Shown: positions 37,016-48,684, counted from the stretch's first letter. The stretch: DNA of 64,000 bases from Nephrocerus scutellatus (GCA_947095585.1 OX352763.1:26833462-26897461), one strand, 5' to 3'. Translations and numbers: made by a program. The notes: generated by a model not told the origin, from the sequence alone.

Positions 37016-38191
37016 CGAGGGTAGTCCCAGAAAGAAAACATAAAACATTTGGGAAAAAATATCATTATTTCTCTACTTACACTCCTTTTAGTTCGATACA
37101 CTTTTCCCAGCGATGTTCAATAGCTTCGATACCCTGTTTATAGTGAGAATCGTCGAGCTCCTTATAACAATCAACCGCAGACTCAACCTTTTCATTGTTG
37201 GCAAATCTTTTACCACTGGGCCAATTTTTCAAGTTCGGAAACAGAAAATAATCGGAGGGCTAAATCTGGCGAATATAGGGAGCATTTCCAACTTTATTAA
37301 CTCTTTGATTTTGGCCATCACGATGACGGATGTGTGAAATGGTGCATTGTCGTGATGAAAAAACATTCTTCTTCGCCCAATTCAGCCGTTTTTCCTCGAT
37401 TTCACCTCTCAAACGCTGCAATAAGTTCGCATAATACACGCCGTTGATTGTTTGCCCTTGCGGAAGATGATCAATAAAAAATTTCCCACGCGCATCCCAA
37501 AAAACAGGCGCCATGACCTTGCTTGTAGATGGAACTGTTTTCGCCTTCTTTGGAGCCGATTCTCTCCTTTCAGTCTATTGTTTTGACTGTTCCTTCGTGT
37601 CGGGTGTGAAGTGATGGACCCATGTTTCATCCATGGTTAGAAATCGACGCAAAAACTCGTCTTTATTGTTGTGAACCTTTGCTCGATTGAAACATCCTCA
37701 CGACGCTGTTTTTGTTCCATTGTGAGTAATCGCGGCACCCATCTTGCGCACAGCTTTACCATGTCCAAATTATCAGTCAAAATGCGATGTACAGCTCTTT
37801 TTGAAATGCCTGGCATATCTGCTAGCTCACGCACTTTCAGGTGTACTCACCTCATTTGGTCGACCACTTAGATGTTCTTCTTGGCAGCTCGTACGGACTC
37901 GCTTAAGCTACCCAATATTTTACTATTGTAAACGAAGGAGCAGACTCCTCCAAAGTAGAATCTATCTGCATTTTGATGTTGGTTTTATTGAGCCCTGTCA
38001 AATGAAAGTATTGTATTATATAACGATAACAAATTTTTTCCATGTTTCCAAATTTATTGAGAGCGTTTACTATTGATGGCTGCCGTACAAATACTAAACA
38101 ACGTCGCGTCGTTAAACGTCAAATGTAAGATTTCTACCGCAGTCATTCTTTTATCGATACGTCAGATCGGGTACTTTTGGGACTACCCTCG
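37016..38191 (-). mobile_element. Mariner element, near full length, inactive
   Basis: The boundaries are clear: TA at 37014-37015 and 38192-38193 flank inverted termini CGAGGGTAGTCCCA (left) and its complement (right, extending to ACTTTTGGGACTACCCTCG). The element is 1176 bp, a usual mariner size, and is transcribed on the minus strand. Confidence 0.88.
37077..38043 (-). pseudogene. Mariner transposase (DD34D type), frameshifted
   Basis: The minus-strand reading starts MEKICYRYII at 38043 and passes ESAPSFTIVKYW, RELADMPGISKRAVHRIL (HTH), MVKLCARWVPRLL and TMEQKQRREDVS. WVHHFTPDTKEQSKQ follows, then MAPVFWDARGKFFIDHLPQG (second catalytic Asp region) and HHDNAPFHTS. It closes with IEAIEHRWEKCIELKGV at the 3' end (stop 37077-37079). 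The catalytic regions are readable but spread over several frames, with at least one in-frame stop, so no active enzyme could be made. By family it is a Tc1/mariner cut-and-paste transposase. Confidence 0.85.
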
Positions 38192-40240
38192 TATGTTATA
38201 CCGATTCGTTGACAACTGTGCGTATGTTGCAGCGATTTTTGAATGATGCATATGTAATAATGATACGTGAGCCATGAGAGAACGATGCGCATGTCGTAGA
38301 GATGCATGAGCGACGAGTGATAAGGGCAGGATATGGGTTCTGTTTAGCAGCATGCATATTGTCCTTCGCATTAGGAGTTAAAAACTCATTTGTTTAGCCA
38401 AACCGTAATAGCAGCAGTTTTGCAGGGTGATTCTTCGTCGGATCTTCACCCATTCCTGGAGTTGATGGATGATGGAGTTGAGTACCCCGAGGTACTCGTA
38501 AATGAAATCCCTAGCTACATCAAAGATGCTGCTATCAATAGTGGCCTATTGTCTCAGCCAGTGGACAGAAAATTTTTTGGTTGTTGAGAGCGGTACTAGA
38601 TGAAATAAAATCACGTTTAACCAATAAGATAATAAAGTTGGTTAAAGCCCTACATAAAACCGAATACGATGGAGAGGGTTTGTTACTGCGGCACGATAGT
38701 AATAAATGATCATCATTAACTGATGAAGCAACGTTATTCACTTAGCTTCGAATGGCCTTGCATTTGTGCAGCGTAGCAGTATTTGTGCTTAAACGGAACA
38801 GAAGCTTTTAAAACATTCGATTCAAATTTTAAACCTTGCACAAGAATTTTCCAAACTGACAACATGGGAGTGTCATATAGATGGATAAATCACAATACTC
38901 GTACATAGATCAACTTATTTGGCTACCAGTTGTGCAACCATTCGCTTCCTTACACAATTTGCACAAACGTCAGTTCACGATCACCGCTCCAACTGTTTGA
39001 GTGTTCATTGACTCTGAATTACAGATTTGCCTCTTTTCCTCTTTTCCTCAGTTTATTCCATTATTTTTCTTTTCCAAACCTTTGTTACATCTTCGATCTT
39101 ATTGAAATGTGATAGCTTGCTATCTTTCTGGGAAATAAATCGTTCAGCATACCTGACACGGCAGTAGTAGGAAAAAATCCACTTAAGCGTAACAAAATGA
39201 AAAATGAATTTCAATTTAAATGCAAAAAGCAAAGCAAATCAAATTCACAGTAAGGTAAACCAAATGCAGATACAAGTAGACGAGTACATTTGATGCGATG
39301 CGAAGCCAAACAAGAAATACGTTGTCACCTCTGTGAAGAGTCGCGTTTTTGTGTCTCCTTTCGTTTTCCTTCTGATTGCTTCTTCCCCTCGTTCGATGAA
39401 TTTTAACAACAATATAAAGCAGCAGTGTACTGTTAGTAATAATCAACCAAGCACCACCCACCCATGCACACTGTATCTGCCGATCGACTCGTTGCTAATG
39501 ACATTTTACACGAGACAGCACAAGAAATTTGTATAGAAGGTAGGTACTGGTAAGTAAGTTAGTTCGTTAGTTGACAAGTTGACTGACCTCATTTCGGATT
39601 CAATGAACAATTCATTGTCGTCCCACTACAACGCCAGTTATTTATTGTTTTATACTTTGTTGATAATGTTATTTTCGTTGCTGTTGCTTTTGATATATGT
39701 ACTAGTACGCGAAAACCTCGCGTTAATCCCCTCAATCACAATTCCACAATTCATGTAGTGTTGACGGGTTTTATTTTCCGCTTAAAAGGGAAACCTGAAA
39801 ATTAAGATTGTTTTTCTTTTAGACTTTTCCTGACAATTAAATCACTGCTAAGGTTTCCTTCTTCTTCTTTATCTGTGTATTCTTCGTAAATCCTGACTTT
39901 TAACGTAGTAAACATGGAATGTGGCCTTATTGTTTTCTGCCTACCTACATACTACCAATTGGCCAACAAAGCAACAATAACTTTTTCTAATTGGCTTAAG
40001 GAAAGTCCAGTTGTGCATTATTGCATACGATTTTGTAATAGTAGATGTTAATCTGGCATATTTTACGTTCTTTAAGGTATTAAATCTGTTTTTTCTTATC
40101 AACTAACAAAGCCAATAAAAGAAATAGCTTTCCAATGGTGAATTCTAGTTAACAGTGGAAGATAACAGTGTTTGTTCATTAGTTATAACGCAAATAAAAA
40201 TATTTTAAAAAATATAGACCAAAACTTATAAGAACTTAAG
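38192..40240. other. Intronic DNA; one coding-like open frame
   Basis: At 38390-38587 a 65-codon frame (no ATG until 38465) reads QGDSSSDLHPFLELMDDGVE, PEVLVNEIPSYIKDAAINSG and a Cys end. Its acidic, protein-like composition stands out, but I cannot assign it. Repeated CGATGCGCATG/GATGCATGAGCG text lies at 38215-38310. Nothing else recognised. Confidence 0.3.
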
Positions 40241-41290
40241 CAATTTCGATTTGGAAGACCTCCTTCAGAACCCCGATACACAGAAAGGCATCAAAGAATG
40301 AAGTAACTAAGTATCGCCCCATTGCTAAACTTTCTGATAGAACTAAACTCTTCAAAAGTATATTATACGAAGCTTAAAGCTTCTATCGCAAATCTCTCTC
40401 AACACGGATTTCTGAAAGATAGAGTAACTACCACAAACCTCGTTGAATTCGTCCCTCTCAGCCTTAGAGAGTGACGCAACGAAGTCGATGTTGTTGCAAC
40501 TGATTTCAGTAAGACTTTTGATAAGATATCTCATAAATTAATCGTTTTTAAATTGTCTGCCCTCGGCTTTGAACCCATATTGTTATAATGAATATATTCT
40601 TATCTTAAAGCACGTCTTTATAGCGTTCGTTTCAGGTCCATCTTATTGGCTACCACCGGTGTTCTACAAGGGGTGTTCTACAAGGCAGCCATATAGTCCT
40701 CTTTCTCTTAACTGTAAATGATCTTGAGAGGATCATTAAACACTCCGCCCTCTCCCTCTCTATGCTGACGATACCAAAGACTCAGAAATTTTTGGCCTGG
40801 TCCCTTAAAAAAACTCAATATCACCAAATGCAAATCTATTACCTTATCATGTAAGTGCAACAAGTCCCCTTCTCGACATTACCTTTTACAACGTCAACCC
40901 ATATCTTGGCTTTGTCAAACGGTGGTCCAAAGAATTTTCCAACTCTTATGTGACCAGATCCCTTTAAATCACTTTGGTCCGCCCTTTCTTTGATTACGCT
41001 AGTCAATCGGTCCGCCATTCATCAAATTCATGTGTCCAGAATCCAGCGCCGTTTTCTCCGATCAGCTTTTCGAGTTCTATCTTGGAACAATGCCTTCCTA
41101 TAAAGACTGCCTAATCCTCACAAACTTGAATAACCCTGAAAAAGGAAGGGACGCTGCTTAGGTTCTTTTCATACATCGTCTCCTATCAGGCTCCGTTAAT
41201 CATAACATAACTTTTGTTGTTATTTCTCTATAATAACTTTTAAAAAGTTGGCCAGTCATAATAACAAAACGGAGGAAAAGTGAAAACATC
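40241..41290 (+). pseudogene. I/jockey-type LINE reverse transcriptase, degenerate
   Basis: Frames in order: SKYRPIAKLS-like near 40310; LSQHGFLKDRVTTTNLVEF (about 40390); TDFSKTFDKISHKLI (40500) with LSALGFEP; GVLQGSHIVLFLLTVNDLE (about 40665); and YADDTK (40761-40772, catalytic box intact). The post-RT part holds RRFLRSAF-like text, FELGTMPSYKDCL-like text and AAVLFIHRLLSGSVN-like text (to about 41200). Frameshifts and stops are frequent. Confidence 0.72.
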
Positions 41291-41575
41291 GTGTAGGGTA
41301 GTTTCCCAGATAACTGTGTATAATATTTTATATGATAAGATAAATAAATCTGGGATTGACGAAATCGATGATACTCATTTATGGTTCATCATATCATATG
41401 AAATGGAGAACCTCAATAAAGTCATATTGGGAAACCTTGGAAACCTATAATTTGAAAAGAGTAAACACTAAAGGTTGCTACTATGGCTTCGTATTTACAG
41501 CTACACTTTCTTTATAACGCCATAGTAAGACATCCGTATGATGGGCACAACTAGACAAAGTAGCATACATGATAA

Positions 41576-41770
41576 TCTATACTAATATTTTAAAGAGGTA
41601 ATGTTGGTTTGTGTGTAGGAGGTAATCTTCGAAACTACTGGACCGATTTCAAAAATATTTAGAATAGACTTTCTGGGCTAACATAGGCTTATATTATCCC
41701 GTTTAAATCAAAGGGACTTTCGTTGCAACCAATTTTGTAACTAAATAACTAAAGTCGACGAAAAAACGGT
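41576..41770 (+). repeat. Helitron-like 5' terminus
   Basis: TCTATACTAATATTTTAAAGAGG followed by GAAACTACTGGACCGATTTCAAAAAT is a well-known start of insect Helitron elements, preceded here by A as expected for AT insertion. No Rep/helicase coding follows, so this is a fragment or non-autonomous element. Confidence 0.6.
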
Positions 41771-41887
41771 CGGGCATCATAATGACTGTTTGCTGTGTGC
41801 TGCGCTGCTTTCTGTGCTGTACGAACATCACGCCATATAGCAGCATCAAAATGACTGTCTGCTATGTGCTGCGCTGCTTTGTATGTA

Positions 41888-42109
41888 CTATAATCTATAT
41901 CTATATAATAATGAATGTCTGTTTGCAATACAATAAAACGTAAAAACTAGACAGCCGATTGAGCTGAAACTTTCACAGAAAAACTACATAGTGCGAATAC
42001 GATCGATTTGGCAATTAAGGTGTAGGCAACAGTACACCCCTCCCGTGGTAGTGATGGCAAGGCGGGGATTCGTGTGTGCGGGTGGCGGAGCGCCCGGGAA
42101 ATGCTAGTA
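41888..42109 (+). mobile_element. Short non-autonomous Helitron-like element
   Basis: The start is A|TCTATATCTATATAATAATG and the end GGCGGAGCGCCCGGGAAATG then CTAG|T, with a GC-rich hairpin (GGCGGAGCGCC) about 10 nt before the CTAG end. A and T flank it without a target duplication. This is the structure of Helitrons. Size is about 220 bp. Immediately upstream (41778-41888) two ~45-bp repeats (ATGACTGT-TGCT-TGTGCTGCGCTGCTTT) recur, and a relative of them lies at 43855. Confidence 0.62.
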
Positions 42110-42164
42110 ATATATAAGATGGAAAGAGCACAGCCTGTATGCATAATAGTTAGGCGCTGATGAC

Positions 42165-42368
42165 GACACCTTCACCTTCACCTTTACCTTTACTTTTACC
42201 TTTATTTTTACCTTTACCTTTACCTTTACCTTTACCTTTACCTTTACCTTTACCTTTACCTTTACCTTTACCTTTACCTTTACCTTTACCTTTACCTTTA
42301 CCTTTACCTTTACCTTTACCTTTACCTTTACCTTTACCTTCACCTTGACTTTCACTTTCACCTTTACC
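42165..42368. repeat. (TTTACC)n hexanucleotide microsatellite
   Basis: About 30 copies of TTTACC, nearly perfect in the middle with CTTCACC variants at the edges. It produces meaningless open frames on both strands (Lys-Val, Gly-Lys and Pro-Leu repeats). Confidence 0.95.
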
Positions 42369-42539
42369 ATCTTTGGTAGGCAGAGAGCGGCTAAAACGGC
42401 TACGAGATTGTTTGCAAACTGCAATGGGATTACAGGACACTCAGCGATAACCAAATCTTTATAGAAAGAAGTGACAAATCTTGATTACACCATATTCGTC
42501 TTTTTTCTCGATTAATGTTTTCAGACTTATGCCTCTCCA

Positions 42540-43450
42540 AAGAATTTTAGAGAAGTTGTTCTATATCGGATGTCGGGCATAGAAGAGAAATGGACACGCC
42601 TTAAGAATACTGTCGTAGGAGTCGTAGACATCGGAACAACTGGTTCGATGACGAATGTAAGCTAGCTACTGAACGTAAGAATGTTGCGTACCGAGCAATG
42701 AAACAATCTTATAGAACGCGGGCACGCAAAGATGAATATAAAGAGCTCAGAAGATATGAAAAAACATTTCACCAGCGAAAGAAAGCAGCCTGGGAGAAGA
42801 ATCTCGTCCGTGAACTAGAACAGTACAGAGAGCGAGGACCGAATTAGGAGCGAAAGTTCTACCAAAGAGTCCGCAGTATTACGCGTGTGACTTCATACCA
42901 GACAAACCAACAACTGGTCAGATATACACCTTTAAGCCGGTAATGGAAATTTCAAAACTGACTAAACCATCTGGTCCCGCAATTAAAATAGTGGAGCGCG
43001 AATTTGAAGTAGTGCAATACTTTTACTATCTCGGGTCATCCATAGCAGCCGATAACAGCATGGAAATAGAAATACGCGCACGGTTGCTTAGAGCCAACGG
43101 AGACAACTCCAGGAACTTAACTATAACACCCCAGCTGCTGGTATATAAGACAATGGTCATTCCAGTACTTATGTATGTATCCGAGACTTGGGTGCTTAGC
43201 AAAAGCATTCTGACCTTTTAGCCGCGTTCGAAAGAAAAGTCTTACGGATAATTGTTGCCCCGTATGTTAGGAAGGACGATTCCGGAGACTCTATAATGAT
43301 GAGATTTACGAGCGTTACCGCGATACCGACATCGTGAAGAGAATTAAGCTCGGTAGGCTCCGATGGGCAGGACACATAGCTCATTAGTCATTTCCGGCAG
43401 GACTTATGGAACACGACAGCGAGGCCGGCCAAGCGTACGATGGAAGGACA
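42540..43450 (+). pseudogene. LINE-A copy with internal deletion
   Basis: The first half encodes the linker between endonuclease and RT (RNNWFDDECKLATERKNVAY, RKAAWEKNLVRELEQYRERG). It then jumps directly to post-RT sequence (GPAIKIVEREFEVVQYFYYLGSS, 42975-43060; YKTMVIPVLMYVSETWVLSK; RYRDTDIVKRIKLGRLRWAG). The whole catalytic RT core is missing. The 3' end is truncated within the GRP-WKD region at about 43445. Confidence 0.8.
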
Positions 43451-43599
43451 AATTTTTTTTTAATGAAATTAATTTAAAATATTTAATAAATTGATACGAA
43501 GTTATCTTAAGCCTTATAACAAACATGTTTCCAAATATACAACCCAACTTTATAACATGCTTCTATCTACCAAAAACCTTGAGACTTGTTTGTAATTAA

Positions 43600-44010
43600 A
43601 TTCTCTACATTAATTTCGCAAGTCCGAGTGTTTGTCTGCTTGTTTGCCTGTTTGTCGTGAAATCTTGCGATCATTTTTTAACCCACTTCCCAATGCGCGA
43701 TTTTATTGCAACTTTGCACACATGTGTATTTCCGGTGACAACACTTTCTATTAAAATTTGGCAGTGATCGGGCCGCGGTGTCGGGGGGCTTCCATACAGA
43801 TTTTTGTTCAATAATCAAGCCATATATCGGCATCAGATCACGCCATATTATAATGACTGTGTTCTGTGTGCGTTGCTTTGCGATTGGGGTTGTTTTATGG
43901 TTGGGTTGCACTGTTTTTATTTTTCAGCATTAATATTGGAATTTAGTATAATTTTGGTTATTAGAAAATTTACATGAAAAATTTTAACTTTTATGGGTTG
44001 TTTTTTTAAT
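43600..44010 (-). repeat. Minisatellite-core element family copy
   Basis: AAATTCTCTACATTAATTTCGC and TTGCGATCATTTTTTAACCC are followed by one monomer with CACACATGTGTATTTCCGG. A region shared with the Helitron-adjacent repeat (about 43830-43880) comes next, and the inverted terminus AACTTTTATGGGTTGTTTTT lies at about 43985. Confidence 0.65.
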
Positions 44011-44789
44011 CTCAAAACAAAACATAATTTTATTGGCTACTATGTATTTACATATATTTTCCAACTTCTTCTTTAAATTTTTTATTTAACTGTACTTCTT
44101 TTCTATTTTCAGGTAAGCTTACGAGTATTTAATGTCATCTTCTTTTGTACAATGCGACTGGCTAATGTCGATTTGGATTGTTTTTCAAAGACAACAGATA
44201 TCGATTCTTGTATCATCAACTGGTAACATTGATTCATCGCCCAACTTAAGTTTACTTGGAATTATTTTTGTTTATTTTGTTACTCAAAACCAGATAACAC
44301 ATTTTCACTGTTATCGCAATCTTGACTAACCCTTTGGTTTTATTACAAACATTTTTACTTAAATTCTTCCTTATGTTTTGTAGCCAATATTTTTATAGCC
44401 TAAGCTAACAGGTATTATTGGTTCATTACACCGTTGATTATACTTAAAAGAAAGTGTTATTCATGAATAAAAATTTACTAAGTGGACAAGACATGACTTC
44501 TTAGTGAGCTTTTGTGGTTAAAGTCATTTCAAAAGCTTGTGCTCCGCTTTTTTTACCAGGTATTGTTGTGTGAACTCTATTTGGTTTCTAAAATTATTGT
44601 ACTAAAAAGAGACAAAAATGTTATTAAATTAAGCCTTTTTTTTAAATGCATATCTACATAACTTATACCAGCTGTCACCAACAACTATAAAAAGCAGACC
44701 CTAGATAAACTACATAAGAATATATTCGTATACAAATTAGGAAAATCGTTATATTTTTTTAAATTTTATCTTAATTTTTGACTCTACAT
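44011..44789. other. Intronic DNA without recognised features
   Basis: AT-rich, no coding or repeat signal I can support. Confidence 0.4.
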
Positions 44790-45440
44790 CCTATAAGTTC
44801 CGCCCTAAAAAAATGTCAACCCGATGTTATCCCATTGGGCTGGCATCCATAATAAACTCTGAACGTCCTATAGTCTAAGGCGTTATTGCGCTAAACCCAA
44901 TTGTTCGTAACTTTTTCGCATAAATCGGGTGATGTGTCAGCAACTTTGCATTCGATGTTGGTCCTGAGGTCGTCTAAAATCATAGGCTTATTGGCAGAGA
45001 TCCGGAATTGTTTCACACAGTTGGAGTTGGCCAGTTGGTCGGCCCATTTCTGGAGATACTCGTAGCATGGTCACCGAATTTCGACTCTATTAACTCTGTT
45101 GTTGGGCCAACTGTGTTGCATATGGCGCCATATTAGTGAAACCTCAACTGCTTCAAGTCAACCTTTTTCAATTTATCCCAAATATTGTAAGTCAACGAAC
45201 TCCATTAACTGACGTGGCCTAGCAACATTGATTAAGAAGTATGGGCCAATTACCCCTCCAACATAAAATCCGCAGCAAACAGTACATTTTTGTGGGTTTA
45301 ATGTCATTTCCGGAATGTCTTCACGATGCTGACTTCCCCAAAGTGGGTTAGCGATGATCCAGAAATATGCTCCATCGCCGAAAATTATTTTGCGATGAAA
45401 TTCGAGATCGTTTTCGCGCATTACCCTTAAGGTCCAATCC
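44790..45440 (-). pseudogene. Tc1/mariner-superfamily transposase fragment
   Basis: The minus-strand frame 45421-45173 reads MRENDLEFHRKIIFGDGAYF, NPQKCTVCCGFYVGGVIGPY and FLINVARPRQL. In intact relatives the first catalytic motif is FSDEAHF; here it is FGDGAYF. Further 3' on the minus strand (about 45160-44830) come pieces like EKWADQLANSNCVKQFRISA, LDDLRTNIECKVADT and YRTFRVYYGCQP. This is the catalytic half of the group whose N-terminus is at 12308. Confidence 0.7.
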
Positions 45441-45649
45441 CTGAAGTAACGTTACAGCTGATTGTGGAGATTTTTGCGGGAGGACCGGACTTCGTTTGTA
45501 AAGCCAAAATAATATGATAAACACACATCAAACACGTCTTTGGCGGTAGTTCCCAGAAAAATGTATATCTAAAAGAAGCAGCATAAGTTGGTCGATATCT
45601 AACGACATTGACATATCCAGAAACAAACATTACACCAAGCAATTCATGA

Positions 45650-46799
45650 AATAATAGTGCAAGTATGGGAGGAAGAAGCTATGCCAGAAGACTGGTGAAG
45701 AGGCATCCTGTGCCCCATACATAAGAAGGGACATATCACAAAATACAGCAATTATCGTGGTATAACGTTGTTGAGTACCGCGTAAAAGATTTTCTCCTCT
45801 ATCCTTCAAGACAGGATAACCCCAAACGCTCAAGTCATCATTGGTCCATACCAGTGTGGCTTCATCCCAGGCAAATCAACAACTGATCAGATTTACACCT
45901 TTAGGCAGGTGATGGAAAAACGTGTAGAGTTTCAGAATTCACTACACCATCTTTTTATAGACTTTAAAGCCGCCTATGATAGCATAGCCAGAGTAGAACT
46001 CAATAAAGCCATGAGAGAATTCGGCATCCCAAATAAACCGACACGACTATGTAGGTTGACCATGACCAATGTTATAAGCCAAGTAAAAATATCCGGATCA
46101 CTATCAAGCCCATTCAACATCTAAAAAGGGCTCCGACAAGGGGATGGACTGGCCTGCGTCCTGTTCAACCTGGCGTTGGAGAAAGTGATCCGAGACTCTG
46201 ACGTAACGGCGAGAGGAACAATCCTCTATATTATAGAGGACCCATACTATAAAGGACTATAAGTCCATTTAGATACTGGCTTACGCAAACGATATTGACA
46301 TTGTTGATAGAAACCGAAGAGCTGTACAGGAAGCTTTCATCCAGATATAGCGGGCGGCACGAAATCTGGGGTTGCACATAAATGAGAACAAAACAAAGTA
46401 CATGGTGGCCATGTCTGTGGCTAGAAGATCCAATGTTGGTCCCGCAATTAAAATAGTGGAGCCCGAATTTGAAGTCTAGGGTCAGCATGGAACCAGAATT
46501 ACGGTTGCTTAAAGCCAACAAATCCTACTATAGTCTGTCAAGACTCTCCAAATCCAGGAACTTAACCATTACATCCAAGCTACTGGTATATAAGACAATG
46601 GGCATACCAGTGTAAGTACTGGATCCGAGACTTGGGTGCTTAGCAAAAAGCATTCTGACGTCTTATTCGCGTTCAAGAGAAAAATCTTACGGAGAATTGT
46701 TGGCCGCGTATGTGAGGAAGGACGATTCCAAAGATTATATAATGATGAGATCTACGAGCGTTACCGCGATGTCGACATCGTGAAGAAAATTAAGCTCGG
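45650..46799 (+). pseudogene. LINE-A reverse transcriptase copy, 5' part
   Basis: Encodes QVWEEEAMPEDW-like text, YQCGFIPGKSTTDQIYTFRQ-like text, then HHLFIDFKAAYDSIARVELN and MREFGIPNKPTRLCRLTMTN (45909-46124), LRQGDGLACVLFNLALEKV-like text, HINENKTKYMVAMS and the thumb. The YADD box is YAND (about 46277). A duplicated insertion (TCTATATTATAGAGGACCCATACTATAAAGG) interrupts it near 46225-46260. The copy continues after the SINE at 46815. Confidence 0.82.
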
Positions 46800-46814
46800 T
46801 ATGCTCCGGTGGGC

Positions 46815-47090
46815 GCCGTGGCTCAGTGGATAGGAGCATGGACTGCTGAGCAGGGGGTTCATTGTTCGAATCCCAGTAACACCAAAGTATTTTTTACGGT
46901 GTCCCACCTCTCGCGAAAGTTTGACAAACGTCCGAGATTAATAACTTGTCACTAAAAGCTTCCCAATTCGCCGTTCGGAGCCGGCATTAAATTGTAGGTC
47001 CCTCCATTTGTGTGCAAAAATATGCATGCTCAACACAAATGGTTGCGAGAAGTAAGGCCTTGGACCGCATGGTTTGTCGCGCCGATATTA
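46815..47090 (+). repeat. tRNA-derived SINE (family S1) nested in LINE-A with target-site duplication
   Basis: The 5' head is GCCGTGGCTCAGTGGATAGG and the B box GTTCGAATCCC lies at about 46866. The body matches the copies at 19541 and 29079, with the tail TCGCGCCGATATTA. It is bracketed by a perfect 15-bp target duplication, TATGCTCCGGTGGGC, at 46800-46814 and 47091-47105. In other LINE-A copies this sequence occurs once, which gives the empty site. TSD length and 3' tail indicate LINE-mediated (TPRT) insertion. Confidence 0.93.
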
Positions 47091-47105
47091 TATGCTCCGG
47101 TGGGC

Positions 47106-47325
47106 AGGACACCTAGCTCGCATGAGCGAAGAGGATCCAGCTCGGAAAGTCCTTTGCGGTAGGATTTATGGAACACGAAAGCGAAGCCGACCAAGCCTAC
47201 GCTGGAAGGATGACGTAGACAATGACGCCCAGAGTTTAGGGATGACATCGGCTTGAAATCGGGACTGGTGGAGAGACTTTTGCGGGAGGCCAGAACCGGA
47301 CCCCGGTTGTAGAGCCAAATATGAT
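47106..47325 (+). pseudogene. LINE-A copy, 3' part beyond the nested SINE
   Basis: Continues the host LINE: GHLARMSEEDPARKVLCGRI, RKRSRPSLRWKDDVDNDAQSLGM, then the 3' UTR with ACCGGACCCCGGTTGTAGAG and the end GAGCCAAATATGATGATGAT. The 3' end is intact and finishes in a GAT repeat. Confidence 0.82.
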
Positions 47326-47332
47326 GATGATA

Positions 47333-47415
47333 AAAAATTAGCCAAATCGGTTCAGCCGTTCTCAAGTGATGCGGTTACCAACGAACAGCATTTCATTTTT
47401 ATATATACAGATACA
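47333..47415 (+). repeat. Short repeat tail (AGCCAAATCGGTTCAGCCGT type)
   Basis: AGCCAAATCGGTTCAGCCGT, then TCTCAAGTGATGCGGTTACC and CATTTCATTTTTATATATACAGAT is a common 3' end of insect LINEs and non-autonomous repeats. It follows directly on the LINE-A tail, so it is either an older element hit by LINE-A or a second insertion. Confidence 0.5.
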
Positions 47416-48680
47416 CTATTGAAAAATGAAATTCTGGCACGTCCCTTGTTTTGTTTTGGATCAGAAAAGAATTAAGAAATAGAAAGTTTTTAGTTGTGTG
47501 CGTCACTAAGTCGATATTTTATCAAATTTTTTTGAAATCGTTGTTATCCCGAAGCGGTGACGGTTATGCATCGCTTATCTTATCTCAAGCAGTAACAAAA
47601 CTCGAAAATATGTTGCAACATTTCACCGCATACACTAATCCTCCCCTTATATAGGGAGAGCATAGTCACGACCTGAAGTATGCGATGAATTCCCCCACGA
47701 TACATTAATATTTGGCTAGATAAGAAATATGTTGACAGAGATAGTAAGGAATAAAAATGATACTATTATGTAACTTTTACAAAACTTCAAAAATTAAAAA
47801 TGAACAAAAAATTAGGTTCTATCTAACTGACGGGGTGTCATTATCCTTGGTACGTTGGTCATCTCCTCGTCATCACCCCAAATGACTGTTGTGATTGGTT
47901 GGTTTTCTTTCTAACCACTGCAAACCATATATTTCAAATATGTCTCTGGAATCCAATTTCCACACAACTCAATTAAACTCTTGGTAAGCCTTTTGCTATG
48001 CAACTGATTCCTCCATAAGATGCAATTTGATTCGAATGTGGGACATGTGTTTGCTAGCGTTTCTCATAACTTCTTCTCTTGCTGCTGTTCATAAAGTTTG
48101 ATGTTTGCTTTTTTGTTTTTATTTATTTTTATTTTCTGAATGAACAAATAAATAAAAATAATGTGCAGACAATAAAAATTAACAACTGGTTTTTGCACGC
48201 GCTCTCGTGCTTAATACCTGATGGTATGAATATTCCGTTCGGCTGCTGTTTGTTGATTGAAGCACCGACCACGATCGTCTTATAATTTTTTTTTTATTAA
48301 AAATACTCTTACATATATACATAGATACATAAATATGCGAAAGTTATAATTTTTGATGATTCAACAGAGCGTTCATCAGCGTTCGTTCAGCTCAAATCAG
48401 CGCGACACCACCAAGCCAGAGTGCATTCCTCCATCGCGTATTGTATCTACGAGTACTCATGCTGAATGCACAAATGCCGCACCGAATATGACTTTGCTTT
48501 CAACATTTTCTGACGAGAGCTGCCGCTTTGAAATTGAGTTTTTTTTTTCTGATAAGGAATCTAATAAGGAAATCAAAACGAAATAATAAAGTGGGAGTCG
48601 TCTTTTTTTGTCCCGTGGACGTTGAACGAGTACACCTGAATTCTTGCCCGATCTTTTAATTAAAAAAAACATGAGTCGTC
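47416..48680. other. Intronic DNA without recognised features
   Basis: A 77-codon frame at 48353-48586 has a plausible composition but no ATG until 48488, no motif and no splice signal. The rest shows no repeat or gene. Confidence 0.35.
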
Positions 48681-48684
48681 TTAA

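Noticed and set aside
42104..42454. Lys-Val and Gly-Lys repeat proteins on the minus strand
   Set aside because: They are frames through a (TTTACC)n microsatellite; no start context, domain or conserved flank.
46815..46880. A tRNA gene (A and B boxes present)
   Set aside because: The full cloverleaf is not maintained, the sequence continues into a conserved 200-bp body shared by four copies, and it has a target duplication; it is a SINE head.
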